A stretch of 64,000 bases of DNA, from the NCBI GenBank assembly GCA_030068145.1, contig JAPJBO010000007.1, positions 1 through 64,000 on the forward strand. Direction: 5' to 3'. A program made the translations under genes and the position numbers. A model generated the notes under the pieces. The model did no database searches and was not told where the DNA came from. It saw only the letters and a program-made list of their open reading frames with translations. The stretch is from Diplonema papillatum (lineage: Eukaryota > Euglenozoa > Diplonemea > Diplonemida > Diplonemidae). Each line of letters opens with the position of its first letter. Within the stretch, counting starts at the first letter, position 1. Of this stretch, positions 11,657 through 24,300 are shown one piece after another.

Positions 11657-12144
11657 TACTTTGCCTTCAACAGGGGGTTCGTTGCAACGTATCGCAACTC
11701 GAAAAGAGGGGGAAGGGGGACAGGGTGAAAGATAAGCGTGCCGCTCCCCGAAGCCGCGGACGCGCCGCCGGTCGCGCGCGTGAAGCGGAAGCGAGACGAA
11801 GGCGACGAGTCGCTCGAGAGCGCAGCCCGGCAACGCCGAGCCGGAAGGCCGCCGCAAAGCGGACGCCGAGGACCCGGCGCCGACGACGTCGCCGACCGTC
11901 CAGCAAGCGCAAACCGACAACCTCACGCAGCACGCGAGCAACCTGTCCCCCAGGCGCCGCTGACGCCGCCCCCCGACGACACCACCGAGGACCGCAATAA
12001 GTCGTCGGCCCGGAAGGCCCGCCCCAAGTGCGGAAAAGCCGGCAAGGCGCCGGTCCCCCGTAGTGCTCTCTAGTTTTCCCACAACAACAAACCTACGCAT
12101 TCCTTTCGTTTCTCCTACTTTCGCTGTGTTTTCTGGACTCGTCG
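11657..12144 (+). repeat. Degenerate copy 2 of the kinase gene 5' end
   Basis: A 488-bp unit nearly identical to copy 3 and closely similar to copy 1. It has the same ATA in place of the start codon and the same internal deletions relative to the gene. The shared lesions show that one damaged copy was amplified, not that the gene was copied three times. Confidence 0.9.
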
Positions 12145-12636
12145 TACTTTGCCTTCAACAGGGGGTTCGTTGCAACGTATCGCAACTCGAAAAGAGGGGG
12201 AAGGGGGACAGGGTGAAAGATAAGCGTGCCGCTCCCCGAAGCCGCGGACGCGCCGCTGGTCGCGCGCGTGAAGCGGAAGCGAGACGAAGGCGACGAGTCG
12301 CTCGAGAGCGCAGCCCGGCAACGCCGAGCCGGAAGGCCGCCGCAAAGCGGACGCCGAGGACCCGGCGCCGACGACGTCGCCGACCGTCCAGCAAGCGCAA
12401 ACCGACAACCTCACGCAGCACGCGAGCAACCTGTCCCCCAGGCGCCGCTGACGCCGCCCCCCGACGACACCACCGAGGACCGCAATAAGTCGTCGGCCCG
12501 GAAGGCCCGCCCCAAGTGCGGAAAAGCCGGCAAGGCGCCGGTCCCCCGTAGCGCTCTCTAGTTTTCCCACAACAACAAACCTACGTATTCCTTTCTCCTA
12601 CTTTCGCTGTTTGTACGGCGTTTTCTACACTCGTTG
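12145..12636 (+). repeat. Degenerate copy 3 of the kinase gene 5' end
   Basis: A 492-bp unit directly preceding the leader of the intact gene. It differs from copy 2 at only a few visible positions, for example CTG against CCG near 12256 and CGC against TGC near 12552. The lesions are the same as in copies 1 and 2. Confidence 0.9.
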
Positions 12637-12720
12637 TACTTTGCCTTCAACGGGGGGTTCGTTGCAACGTATCGCAACTCGAAAAGAGGGGGCAGTGGGG
12701 GAAGGGGGACAGGGTGAAAG

Positions 12721-15700
12721 ATGAGCGTGCCGCCCCCCGAAGCCGCGGACGCGCCGCTGGTCGCGCGCGTGAAGCGGAAGCGAGACGAAGGCGACGAGTC
12801 GCTCGAGAGCGCAGCCTGCCCGGCGACGCCGAGCCGGAAGGCCGCCGCAAAGCGGACGCCGAGGACCCCCCGGCCCGCGAAGAAGAGGGCGGGCGCCGAC
12901 GACGTCACCGAGGACACCGCCAGCACCGCGACCCCGTCCCGCAAGCGCAAACCGACGACCTCTCGCAGCACCGCGAGCAACCCGTCCCCCCGGGCGCCGC
13001 CGACGCCGCCCCCCGACGACACCACCGAGGACTGCAGCAAGTCGTCGGCCCGGAAGGCCCGCCCCAAGCGCGGCAGACCCGGCAAGGCGCCGGTCCCCGG
13101 GCAGCGCGCCATCGCGAGCTTCCAGCAGCCCGCCGACTCCAACAACAGCGCTTCCTTCGCCGGCCCGGCGGCGGTCGTGCCCTTCGACTCATACCCGGCC
13201 GACGGCAGCGAAGGAGGAAGCCACACCCAGGCGACGCCGCCCGCCGCGGCAAAAGAAGGCTCCGGCGCCAAACCAAACGGGGCCACGCCCGCCGGCCAGA
13301 GCGCCGGCAAAGGCGCGGGAGAGCCCGCGCCGAAAACGGGCAAACCCGAAGGGAACGGCGGCGCCGACGCCGCCCCGCGCGTGACCAAACCGGAGGGCGC
13401 GGTTAAGGCACAAAACGGCAAGCTGCCCGACGACCGCGGGCCGGTGAAGCCAACCGCAGACGCACCGCCAGCGCAGGAAGCACCCACTCCGCAAACCCAA
13501 GAACCCGCCACCTCTGCAGCATCGAGCCCGGTGCAGCCGGATCCTGTCCCGACGACGGCGCGTGCGCAGCCGGCAGCTCAGCAGAAGACTCCTGCAGCCC
13601 CTTCGACGTCTTGCCTCGCTACAAAATCGCGGCCGTCGTCTTCGACCCACACCGCCAAGCTCACCACGGTAACCACGCCGGTCCGCACGGTGCGCAAGCG
13701 CCCCGCCGATGCCAGCGTGAACCAAGCGGAGAGCCCCAAAGGAAAGCCGGTGCGAGCCCCGAGGAAAACGCCGACGAAAGGCCAGGACCAGCCGGCTTCG
13801 GAAAAGGCCAAAGACAAAGACGGCAAGGACACGGACAAAGACGCGTTGGCGGTCGGCGGGGGCGTGAGCGTGTCGAGTCTCCAGCGCAAACGTATCGCGC
13901 CGACGCACCTCGCGGGCATTGGGAAGTGGACGCGGCCGCGGAGGCCGTTTCAGACCGTAGTCAAAGTCGAGAAGAGCTTGCTGAAATGCTTGAACCTGGC
14001 AGAAGGCGACACCAACGATCTTCTGGACGCAAGCTCAGGGTCATCAGACGCACAAGCTCCGGGTGATTTCGAAGACTCGGAGGCGAGTGTGACGCAAGAA
14101 TCCAACGACGAAACCTCGTCGCAGTGCTCTGCTAATCACGGAGTGCCTCCGGGGACGCCGCTTCAGAAGGCGGTTGTGAAGTCGCCACACTCCAAGTCAG
14201 CGTGCAGTCCGCATCACCCGAAGGCAAGTGGCGCCGTCCAAACAACCCTCGCCGCTGCTTCAACTTCCTTCGGCCCCAGTCTCGGTACGGCCGACCACAC
14301 TTCTGCACGCAGCCACCCACCGCCGCCGCCGTTCCCGCCACGCCGCACTTCAGACGTTGCGGCTAGCGTATCCATCGGCGTCGATCACATTCGCGTCATT
14401 GCCACTATGACCGAGCAGCAAGCACTCAACCACAGCATTCCCCTTGCGTTCTGGAGCAAAGCGAACCATCTCTTAGAGCAGCACGACCAGTGGTGCACAC
14501 CTGACGATGTGTCGCAGTCGGCCAACGCCCTCTCGGTGCAAGAAGCTCGGTTGGTATGTTCGCCGTCTTTCTCGTTCCGTCGGAGGGCGTTCAAAAAGCA
14601 AGGCACGTAGTAAGACTCAGGACCGAGACTGGACTTCGGCGAGCGTAACACCTATCCACACACAGGTCGATCTTGTAGAGAAATCCGTCACGCGGAAAAC
14701 TGGCCTGAAGAGGCATCGCCTTCGCCGAGAGTCGGCACTGCGTCAGCTCGAGTTGGGAACGGCTGCGGTATGCTCAAGACAGAAAAGGACTGTGATGATG
14801 CTTGATGGTTGAGGTTAGAATGCAGAATATCTGTAGCGATGGCCTGCATTAGGCTTGGTGGCGTAAACAAGTGCGTGTCAGCGATATGCCATGCCTACGT
14901 CAAACGTAGATCCCGCATGATGAAAAAAACAACAATTGCAGGTCGACACTTTTGGTGAAGCGACTGACGGCACAGTATTGCGAGAACTCCGCCAAACGAT
15001 AGCTGACCTCGACGACCGAAAACGGGCCCTCGAGGTGTGCTGTTCTGTCCCTTTCCAGATTTACGAAAGACGATGAACAAGTCGCTGAGGACAACGAGGG
15101 TCCGTCAACAATTCGACACTGAAAAAAAGCCTGGCACGGGATGAACGCGCTGAGTCATTCAGTCACTCTGATGTGCCCTTAGTTGCACGTTCACACGAAT
15201 CGTTCATTCGCGGATGGCAGTTCTGCTGGATAAGATAAAAGTAGGCAAAGAAGAAGAAGATGCGACCGCAGTATTGATGCCCTTGTATTTTGCGTGCTCG
15301 TTCTTTGCACCGTGGCCGCAAATCGTGCCCTCAGCTCGCAACTCCTTCTCTTCTCCGTGTGGGACTTCAACCATTGCTCTGCACACGGCAACCCCAGCCC
15401 TGCGGACTTCGCAGTTTGCCACCGCGAAAAGGAGTCTCCCCCGATTCGGATTTGCCATGTGCTCTCGTCGACGAAGTACGAACAGCCGCTGGACGAACTC
15501 GACTCACATCGTTGTCCTGTCTGCAGACGCTGATTGCTCCGCACACGTGTGTCCGGACCGAAACGCGGTGCAGACAGGACCCAGTGTCCGGCACACGCCA
15601 CACCAGTCACCCTTGCATTTTCCCCTTCTCTAATGTCAAGGGCCGCCCAGACCAACCAACGAACAATCGACAGGCGTCCATCAACGCCCGCACGAAGCAG

Positions 15701-16840
15701 CTGGTGGAGGACGTCGGCGACGTCGCCGCGCAGGCGAACGGGGTCTGGGTGGAGCCCGACTTTGTGCAAGACGGGGCCGAGCGGCTGGAGCTGCAGCAGC
15801 TGCGGAAGGACATCGCGGAGCGGACGAAGGAGCTGGACCGCGCCGAGGCTGAGCGGAGCAGCGTCGCCCGGAAGGCGTACCTCTTCCGGGCCGAAGACGC
15901 GAGCGCGTTCGCAAACTTCCGGACGCTGAACGACCGGTACCTGATGGTCGAAATCCTCGGGAAAGGCGGCTACTCTGAGGTTTGGAAGGCGTTCGACAAG
16001 CGCGACCCGCGCATGGTCGCGGTGAAGGTGCACCAGCTCGAAGAGGCGTGGTCGCCGGAGAAGAAGGCGAACTACATCCGGCACGCCCGGAGGGAGTACA
16101 ACATCCAAAAGGAGCTGATCCACCCGCACATCGTGCGACTCTTCGACTGCTTCAACGTGAGCAGCGCGTCCTTCGCGACCGTGATGGAGATTTCAGGCCA
16201 CGGGGACTTGGCGGAGTACATGGAGAAGCACCGCACTGCCCGCGAGAAGGACGCAAGGATCATCATCCGCCAGGTGCTGTCAGCGCTAGAGCATCTGAAC
16301 AAAGGCGTGAATGAAGGGAAGAAGGTCATCCACTACGACGTCAAGCCTCAGAACGTGCTGTTCTTCGGCGAGCTCTTCGTGAAGCTTGCCGACTTCGGGC
16401 TCAGTAAGCTGATGGACTCAGATGTGGCGTCGATCGAGCTCACCTCCCACGGCGCGGGGACCAGATCTTACCTTCCCCCGGAGTGCTTTGCCGGCATGCC
16501 TGGCAGCCAACGGTGGATTTGTCCGAAGGTCGACATTTGGAGCACCGGCGTCATTTTCTTCCAGCTGCTGTTCGGAAAGAAGCCGTTCGAAACCGCCCGC
16601 GCCTCGTTCGTCGAGTCGCTGATCCCCGGCCAAGTCCCGCAGACCTTGGACGTCCCCTCGCAGCCGAAAGTGTCGAAGGCGGCGGTCGACATGGTCACGA
16701 GGATGCTGTCACGCGACCCCAGTGCGCGACCCTCTGTCACCGAGCTTCTCCAAGCTTTCCTTGACGAAGACGGCGTGCCTGCTCAGAGCGTCGACGGTCG
16801 ATCCGAAGAAGAGACGAAGGCGAAGAGCGACAAGAGCTGA
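12721..16840 (+). CDS. TLK: Tousled-like protein kinase (four exons)
   Basis: Exons inferred at 12721-14553, 14666-14767, 14942-15034 and 15674-16840. All three introns are phase 0, with donors GTATGT, GTATGC and GTGTGC and CAG acceptors. Exon 1 encodes a disordered, basic, Pro/Ala-rich region with several nuclear-localisation-like Lys/Arg clusters. Exons 2-4 encode the coiled coil typical of the family. The segment before the kinase domain, FANFRTLNDRYLMVEILGKG, and the following GYSEVWKAFD closely match animal TLKs ([20 protein letters not shown]). Catalytic features: glycine loop GKGGYSEV, VAVKVHQL lysine, HYDVKPQN loop, DFGLSK, and YLPPECF. TLKs are nuclear Ser/Thr kinases that phosphorylate the Asf1 histone chaperone and act in chromatin assembly; the same role here is inferred. 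A further small exon within 15035-15673 cannot be excluded. The start ATG is the one lost in the upstream repeat copies. Confidence 0.88.
15472..15605. repeat. Dispersed repeat inside kinase intron 3
   Basis: The sequence around TACGAACAGCCGCTGGACGA shares a patchy match of more than 100 bp with 34639-34830, including the block CCTGTCTGCAGAC and a GGACCGAAAC block. This marks a dispersed repeat family and argues that this part of the 639-bp intron is not exonic. Confidence 0.6.
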
Positions 16841-18399
16841 GAGCCGCGCTCACGCATTGCATCCCGCCGAACCTTCCTCAAAAGTGGGTACGCGGCTGGC
16901 GAACCGTCCCCGAAAGCTGCATCACAGCGATCACAGTGCCGTGGCTCTCGAAGTAGCCGATTCCTTGCTTTGCTCGGTTGCCGAGGAAAACTAGAGGGAG
17001 AAACGTCACATCGCTCTCGGACAACTGTGCCGATTTGTGTGCGATGTACATCATCCCATTGCGTGAACGCAGAAGCGTTACAACGAAGATCGCGCAAATG
17101 CAGCCGCCAAGAAAGGGAGTATCGTTCGGTACAAAGCTTAGGAATTGGATCCAGCGGGATGGGATGTAGGACACGCAAGCCCATAAACCACATGAACCAA
17201 CGTGAACCGTTCCTGTGGTGTCTGGGCTTGTGTGTCATACACCCGATCCCGCTGGATCCAAATCCCAAGCTTTTCTCAGTGAGACAGGTTCAAGGCCGCA
17301 AGCGTGGCTTTCCCGCTTCACGCCTTGGACAGTGTCACAATGTCGTGAAACTTTTCAAAGTCTTTTGTGTGAAAAATATGCTCTCACTGCGAAGAAGTCC
17401 CGTGGGAACGTGCCGTGCGAGATGTAAACATGTCAAAACAGTGCCCTGGCTCACACAAGCAAAACCCGGACATCTAATCGTTATCCGTTGCGTCGTCGCG
17501 GCATCAAGTCAGGGCACCCCGAGCCTCTGTGAAATCCTCAGGCTCGCGTCCCTGCGTGCCCTGAGGTAGACTGCTCACGGGACAGCAGATGCACAGAACG
17601 TTGCATCCACGGAGGGTCTTTCTCGCTTCTTTCTTCTTACTTTCGTAGACGCTCCCGACCCGCCCGTCGCCCGCAGACCTTGCCAGCAGAGAGGCCCTCC
17701 TGCAGCGGACGAGAGAGTCTCTTTTCTTTTCGAACCCGCGACCTGACCTTTTTGAAGGACGGGTTCCCGAAGACGAGACGAGGAAAAAGGCCGAATTGGG
17801 GAGCGCTTGCAGCCAGCAACGAACCGCGGCAGGAACCGGGCGCAGGCGTCTCCAACGAAAACAACATGTAGAACGTGGGGGGCCCAAGACAACACCCAAG
17901 GAATATACAGGAATATACTTGGTGTCGGTCACAAACAGTCCCGGACATGTGTAGTCACAACTCATAACGAACACCAAAACTCATATAGCCCTTTCTTGCC
18001 CTAAGAGAACCCATTTAACAACGGTCACACGGAGACCCTAAAATTCCGGAGTCTCAAGCGAACTTTAACTCTGAAAAGGGACTCGTTTTGGGGTTGCATT
18101 GTTTGCCCCCTGTAACTTCCGTCGGAATGAGTAACCGAACCTCCGAGTATTTGCATGCAGAAGGGCGCCAGGGGAGCGAATCGGAATCAGGGTCGACGAC
18201 CAAGCTAGTTTTGAAGTTCTGCAAACACGGTAACCAGCGCGCCTGTCTTTATAGGTGGATCCCTCGCACACAAAGAGATGCTGCGCATTTGTTCCGGCCA
18301 AACGCATTGTCTGCAATCCCTGCAGATAGAGAACCACGAGACTTACTTTTCCTTAGGAACAATCAGCAAAGTCGAGGAAAGGGAAAATACTCTTCCACG
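16841..18399. other. Intergenic region between kinase and hydroxylase 1
   Basis: No gene is recognised. The interval holds a long inverted repeat at 17133-17273 and, 340 bp before the next start codon, the motif GCGAACTTTAACTCTG (18058-18073) that recurs elsewhere in the window. The frame of the next gene stays open upstream to 18088, but that extension is not conserved in the duplicate gene, so it is treated as leader. Confidence 0.5.
17133..17273. repeat. Inverted repeat with 51-bp arms
   Basis: Arms 17133-17183 and 17223-17273 are imperfect reverse complements, including the blocks GGATCCAGCGGGAT and ATCCCGCTGGATCC. The loop of about 39 nt has a smaller ACCACA/TGTGGT stem inside it. It resembles a miniature inverted-repeat element, but no target duplication was identified. 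Confidence 0.8.
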
Positions 18400-21300
18400 A
18401 TGCAGCGCGTTCTTCTGAAGCAAGCCGATGGCCACAGCACGGTAGCCTTTCGCCGTTCTGCGACCGAGCAGCACTCGTTGATGCTGAGCAACGGCACCGT
18501 TGCGTCAGTGGTGGCTCGCGAGGGCGAGTTCATCAAAATCGTAACGAAAACGGGCGACGTCGGCTTCGTGAAAGCACGCAACGCGAAGCTCATCGTCGCG
18601 CCGACTGCGACCGCCGCGCCGAAGGCCACTCCCAAGCGGGCACCGTTGGCCGTCGAGGTGCAGCAAAAAGTTCCATCGGACAAGGCGGCTACTAAACAGA
18701 TCGTCTACGAGGACCAACCAACCGCGCAAGCAACTGCCGTCTGCACGTTCAATGTCAACGGAACGCAATACACGGTAGACACGAGCAAGGTTGACATGGA
18801 TCCCGAACTCTCGGTTCACGACTGGATGGCCGCAAATGTCCCCAATGTAGGCGTACGGCGTTCCTGCGGCGTCGGCCATTGTGGCGCGTGCGTGTCAATG
18901 CTGACGTATGCCGACACGACTACCGGGAAGACAACCAGCCGGTCATTCAATGCGTGCATCAGGCCAATTCTGGCGTGCAATGGCATGTCGATCACGACGT
19001 CGCGCGGCATCGGCAGTGAGCGCAACCCGAACGTGGTACAGTCGACGCTCGCCAACCTAGGCGGCTCGCAGTGCGGATTCTGCAGCGTTGGGATGATCAT
19101 GAACCTGTACGCGAAGTTGGCAGACGCGCCCGACGGCTTGACCGCTGCCGAGCTTGACAGCTCTCTCGACGGTAACCTGTGCAGATGCACTGGTTACCGT
19201 CCCATTGCGGAGGCGTACAAAACATTCGCGAAGGATCAGCCGTCAGCAGTGACCCCTCCGCCCGAAGGCAAGTACACTCACCTGAAGAAGACGCCTCAGC
19301 AGAAGGCTGTTGCAGTGCACCCTTCGTTGCCGAAGACGAAGGGGAATCTGAAAGCTGGCACACGTGCGCCGTGGTACGAGGTAACCACTGAGGCAGAGCT
19401 GGCAACGACGTTGCAGGCACTGCAGAAGCAGAACCCGCAGCCGAACGATATCTTCCTTGTTGCAGGACACACGACGAAAGGGATTTACACGACGAGGCAG
19501 CCGGACGCGCTGGTTTCGATCCACGCGATCTCGACACTGGCAGCATGTTCTGTGACGTCGAACGGAGTTGCCATTGGAAGTGCTACGACGATGACAGACG
19601 CGATTAAGTTCTTGGAAGGAGTTGTGACCTCCCAAGATGCTGTGAAAGTCACCGCCTTCAAACGCATGGCAGAGCATGCACACATCTCCCCCGGTAACAA
19701 CATCCGAAACACGGGAACGATCGGTGGCAACGTGATGATGATGTACGAGCATCAAACAGACGGTGCGTCGTTCCCAACGGAGTGGCCTGTCCTTCTGCAA
19801 ACTGCTGGCGCGACGCTTACCATCGTTGATACCACGGCGCAGACGCAGACTGATTATTCGATGGAAGACTTCTGGAGCATACCATCGATGAAGTTCAAGT
19901 ACATTCAAAGTATCAAGGTGCCCTTCTCATCTGCAGGTGACTTCTTCATGACGTACCGGTGCGCGCAGCGCAACGTATTCGCCGAATCATATCTCACGTC
20001 CGGCATGGCAACGAACGTGCAAAACGGGAAGATCACGCCGGGCTCCACCCGCCTCGTCTTCAGCAACATCGACACGAAGCCGATCCGCGTCACGACGATT
20101 GAATCGCGCATGGACAATATGGCTGTCAATGACGAGGCGGCCATGGTCTCCCTATGCACCGACATCCAAACGACAGTAAAGCCGCAAGGTGACTTCGGCG
20201 ATGTCGCCTACCGTACGGCGCTCACCGGATCTTTCCTGTACAAGTTCTTCCTCGCCCTGCAGCCGACGCTGCCCGCTTCTCTGCAGTCCGCGGCGCAGCC
20301 GTGGCTGCCGAAGGCACCGACCACCGGGTCACAGAAGTACCAAGCCGACCCCTCTGTGTATGCATTGTCTCCTCTCTCACTGGAAGTGTGCGCGCACGTC
20401 GTCTTGATTTGCTTGCAGGGTTCTTTCGAAGGATGGCAAAACGTTGCAGCCTGTCATCTTTTGTCCAATAACTTCCACCCAATCACACAGGGCCCCGCTG
20501 AGCATGCCCGTGCCGAAGATCGATGCCATTAAGCAGTGCACTGGCGAGGCCGAGTACGTGCAGGTATGTCCGCGCACAGCTGCTTTACGCATTATTGTGG
20601 GCGTTTTCTTGTGTGTGCATGCCTGCGATTGTGCACCCCTCGTCTTTTTTTTCCTACGAAAAAGCCACGCTCACATCAACGTTTGCGACGGGCACTGTCG
20701 CAGTTGTATGGTGCGTGTGCCACGACCACACGGTCTTCTGTACCACACCATGTTTGCTCCACTGTGTAGCATGAGGGGTAGCAATGCGGTACTGCATCCC
20801 GCGTCAGTTTCCTGTACCGGCTTCGGGCTCAGATACAGTGCTCCCGCTAAGGAAAAAACCGGAGGAATTCCTCAAAATAAAAAGGTGCTGAAAAATGCCC
20901 CGGAGGAATTCCTCCGGGGGGACCTGAGGAATTCCTCCGGCCTGGTACCTGGGGCGTAGGAGTGAACCCGTGTGGGTGTAGCTCGCGACTAGTACTGGTC
21001 ATGAAGTCTTTGCAGAATCTTTCTACCTCGACTTTGGCACCTGCGGCACGGACTGCTTCAAAAAACCGCGCCTGGGGCACAAGATGTGGCTGATGGTGCG
21101 AGCATGTTGTCACATTTTGCGTCAAAACTGACTGAGTCCACCACAAAACTGTGAAGAGGGAAGGACAGTGTCTATCCTCATGCTTACCAGGAGTTGTGCT
21201 CTCAAATACTCTTTGGGCAGACCGCTGTGTGTGACACCATGCCAGTTTTCGGGATCTTCGTACTGCCCCTGACAAGGCCTCCAATTTTTTTCCGCGCCTG

Positions 21301-24300
21301 CGGCGCAGGTATTCTTGACTATGTAGGACTATGTCTCGTTTCGTCCAAGTGTCCATGGGGAAGAGGCTCGGACACGAAATCTGCAAGTACTGCAATGCAG
21401 GAGTACCCGAAGACGAGCAGCACATGTGGTGGGAATCCACCAGATGGGCCGCAGTGAGGAGCGAGTATTCACACCTTCTCGCAAGCCGCCCGAACATGCC
21501 AAAATGTCTTGCTCTCTGTGACTGGTAGGACTACCCAGCTTGTGCACTGCACGAACAGCATGAAATTGCTGGTGTTTGTTTCCTCCGGCATGTCGGGGGG
21601 TTGGCGGTGGGATCCAATCTCAGAAGCTGGAGTCAAAGCTACAGTGAAAAAAGCGGGTGTGGTGCGGATTCACGCGCATTTTGGTTGTGGTGGAGCAACC
21701 CATCTAGCTCCAGCTCACCCTGGGAGCACTGACAGACACTGCTAGAAAAAGCGCGACACTGCGACAGCGCCAAAAAAAAAAAAAAACCTTTCCTGATTTA
21801 GGCTTCCTCCGGCATTTCGGAGGTAAGCGGGAGCACTGCTCAGATCAGTGCTCCCGCTAGCGAAAAAGTGCGAGGAATTCCTCAAAAAAAAAGAGGCTCG
21901 AAAAAAGAGGGTGAGGAATTCCTCATGAGGAATTCCTCACCTTTTTCCGATTGGTGGTATCGTCTAGCCAAAGCACTGCATCACGGTCTACTCTCTGCTG
22001 GGCATGGTGGGCTGGCGGGTAGAAGTTGGGGGCTGGAGCTGAGAAAGAGAGTCGAGGCTCAGAAGCAGCCCCGGATTTCTTGACAGATTCTCTCCGAGTC
22101 GACACAAGTGCCTTGTTCCATGTGATCTCTGGTCTGCATCTACTCGTGGCAATGATTTACCAGCACACAGTATCGAGTGGTGGTTGAATTTGAAATGGGC
22201 TGTTGCCTTCAGGAATGTTGGTGTGGTCGGTATAGCCTAGGGGAACTACGGGGGAACTACGGGGAACTGACCTTGGGGTGTCCTTTTTTTTTTTCCGTAG
22301 GGGAATTTTTTCAAACGCCACGCACCGGCGCAAAACCCGGAGCTTTGGAGTGACCAAAACGGTTCCTCTTGCTTGGGCCTTCCACAACAGGCGAAGCCTT
22401 TCGAAAAATAGAGCCTGTCGGTGGAAACGGGGCGCCGGGGGTGGTGCTTTCGTGCCGCCGTGGAATGCGCACGCGTGGAAGGATTTGTTGAAAAAGTAGA
22501 CTCGACCGCTATCGTAGGACTCGCAAAAGTCGGTTGCAGGAACCTAAGTAAAGCTCGCTACCGGCCCTTCAACGTTCGCCAGGAGACTGAAGGAAAAGCT
22601 CAGTTGCGACCATTGCGTGCTTGTACAGTTCCTTGAACATAATCGCGTTTTCGTGACGGATGGCAGAGGCCGATCGAGATCTAGGATATCTTGGACAGCC
22701 CACAGGTAAAATTGGTCGGCAGCACGCAATCAAGAGTCCCATGGTGATTTGATGAGGACAGTCATAGACGAAAGGATGTGCTTGCTCAGCAAGCTGAGTC
22801 CAACTTGTGTCTGCAAGGGAAGCTGAGTTACTTCTTGATAAACTGCATGCCCTCACCCGAAGCATGCGATTCAAGGCTAATGTTGTTGCGGGCAACCTGC
22901 TCTACGATCTCTGGAACAGAAGGATGCAGAGCCCGAAGAACCCAAGGCTTTCCAGCGTCCGAAATCTCCCTCCCGCCAGCGAAAGAAGCAAACAAGCCAA
23001 GAGCCTCTCCTGGCGCGCCATTCCGACACTCCAATCCCTCTTGGGTTTGGGCAAGAAGGTGATCCGCAATCACGTTCAGAGGCCCAGGTGGCGTTTGCTT
23101 CAGCTCCTCTACTCTGGGAGAAACCGGAAGCTCGCCATAGCCATCTTATCCTCGGCCAAGCACCAGTTTCTCCTCCTGCAACGCAACCTTGTCTTCAGCA
23201 TGGCCATTCTGACTGTCATTCTGGTTATCAACCTTACTCCTCGCTCGGGTTGCCGTCTTCGACCGCGACCGCCTCTGATAGTTTGGGTTAGAATGCAAAT
23301 AATCTGTGGCGATAGTTTGCATCGCCGGTGTCGCGATTATCTCTTCGTAGGTGATGTGTCATGGTTTCGCCTCTTTAGCTCGTCTTGATCGTCGCGCTCA
23401 GGCGCGCGTTTGGTGCCTCGCTTCTTCTTCGATTGCTCGTCCAGGTTCATCGGTTGCGCGTCGATTTCTGCTTCTTCAAGGCGCTAGGGCGATGACCGTG
23501 TTGCCTTCTGTGGGGTCGTCTGCCCGCTCAGCTTCTTCGCTTGCGCTTCGATGCGTCCTTTGCGCCTTTTGATACCGGCTCCGCCGCGGAGTCCGATTGC
23601 CGCTTCTTCGCTCGCGTTGGCGCCGTCTTCTCGACCTTCGCTCTCGGTGGCGATGAGGTTTCCCGCTCTTCGGTCCCATCTTCTCCCGCTGCTTCTGGGA
23701 GCGTTTTCCCTCTTCCACCTTCGGTGCAGAACGGGGCTCTCCGCCTTCTTCTTCTTTGCTGTCTTCTCCGCTCGCCAAGGCCGCCCGGTGGTGCCCCTTC
23801 CGACAGCACAGTTTGGGCCTTCGACTTCGCAAGTCCGCGCCGGCTCCACCACGGAAGATCGGCCTCATCTCGTACCCCGTGAGGCACGGCGGGGCTCCCG
23901 CCGTTCTCGGCAACCCTATCCTCTCCAGTTTCCTGCCTGGCAGAAGCGGTCCGTCGCCGTTTCGCTCCAGCGCATCCCCGACGGTTTTTAAAAGTTTTGC
24001 GAGTACCCTCGCACGCATGCTCAACGGTGTCCCGTCCGTCGTCGCTACGACACTGCCCGGAAGATCCAGTCCGGTGCACACTTCAAAGTCGACGGCGAGC
24101 TCCGCCGTCGAGACGTCACCACCGACCAGCACTTCCCATCCAGTCAATACTGCAGCGCCCGGAACTACCTCTCTCCTCCGACCGCCGCGAAGGTCTCCGG
24201 TCCCGCGATCGCTTCGAAACCCGGCCGGCGCGGGGCCTCTGATATGCTCTCCTTTTTGCCGCAGCTAATCCTGTCACTACCTGTCAAACCGTGACTCCCA

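Noticed and set aside
12558-13511. 317-codon minus-strand frame opposite kinase exon 1
   Set aside because: Low-complexity Gly/Ala/Pro composition mirrors the GC-rich sense exon. The sense frame is the one that joins the kinase domain through phase-0 introns.
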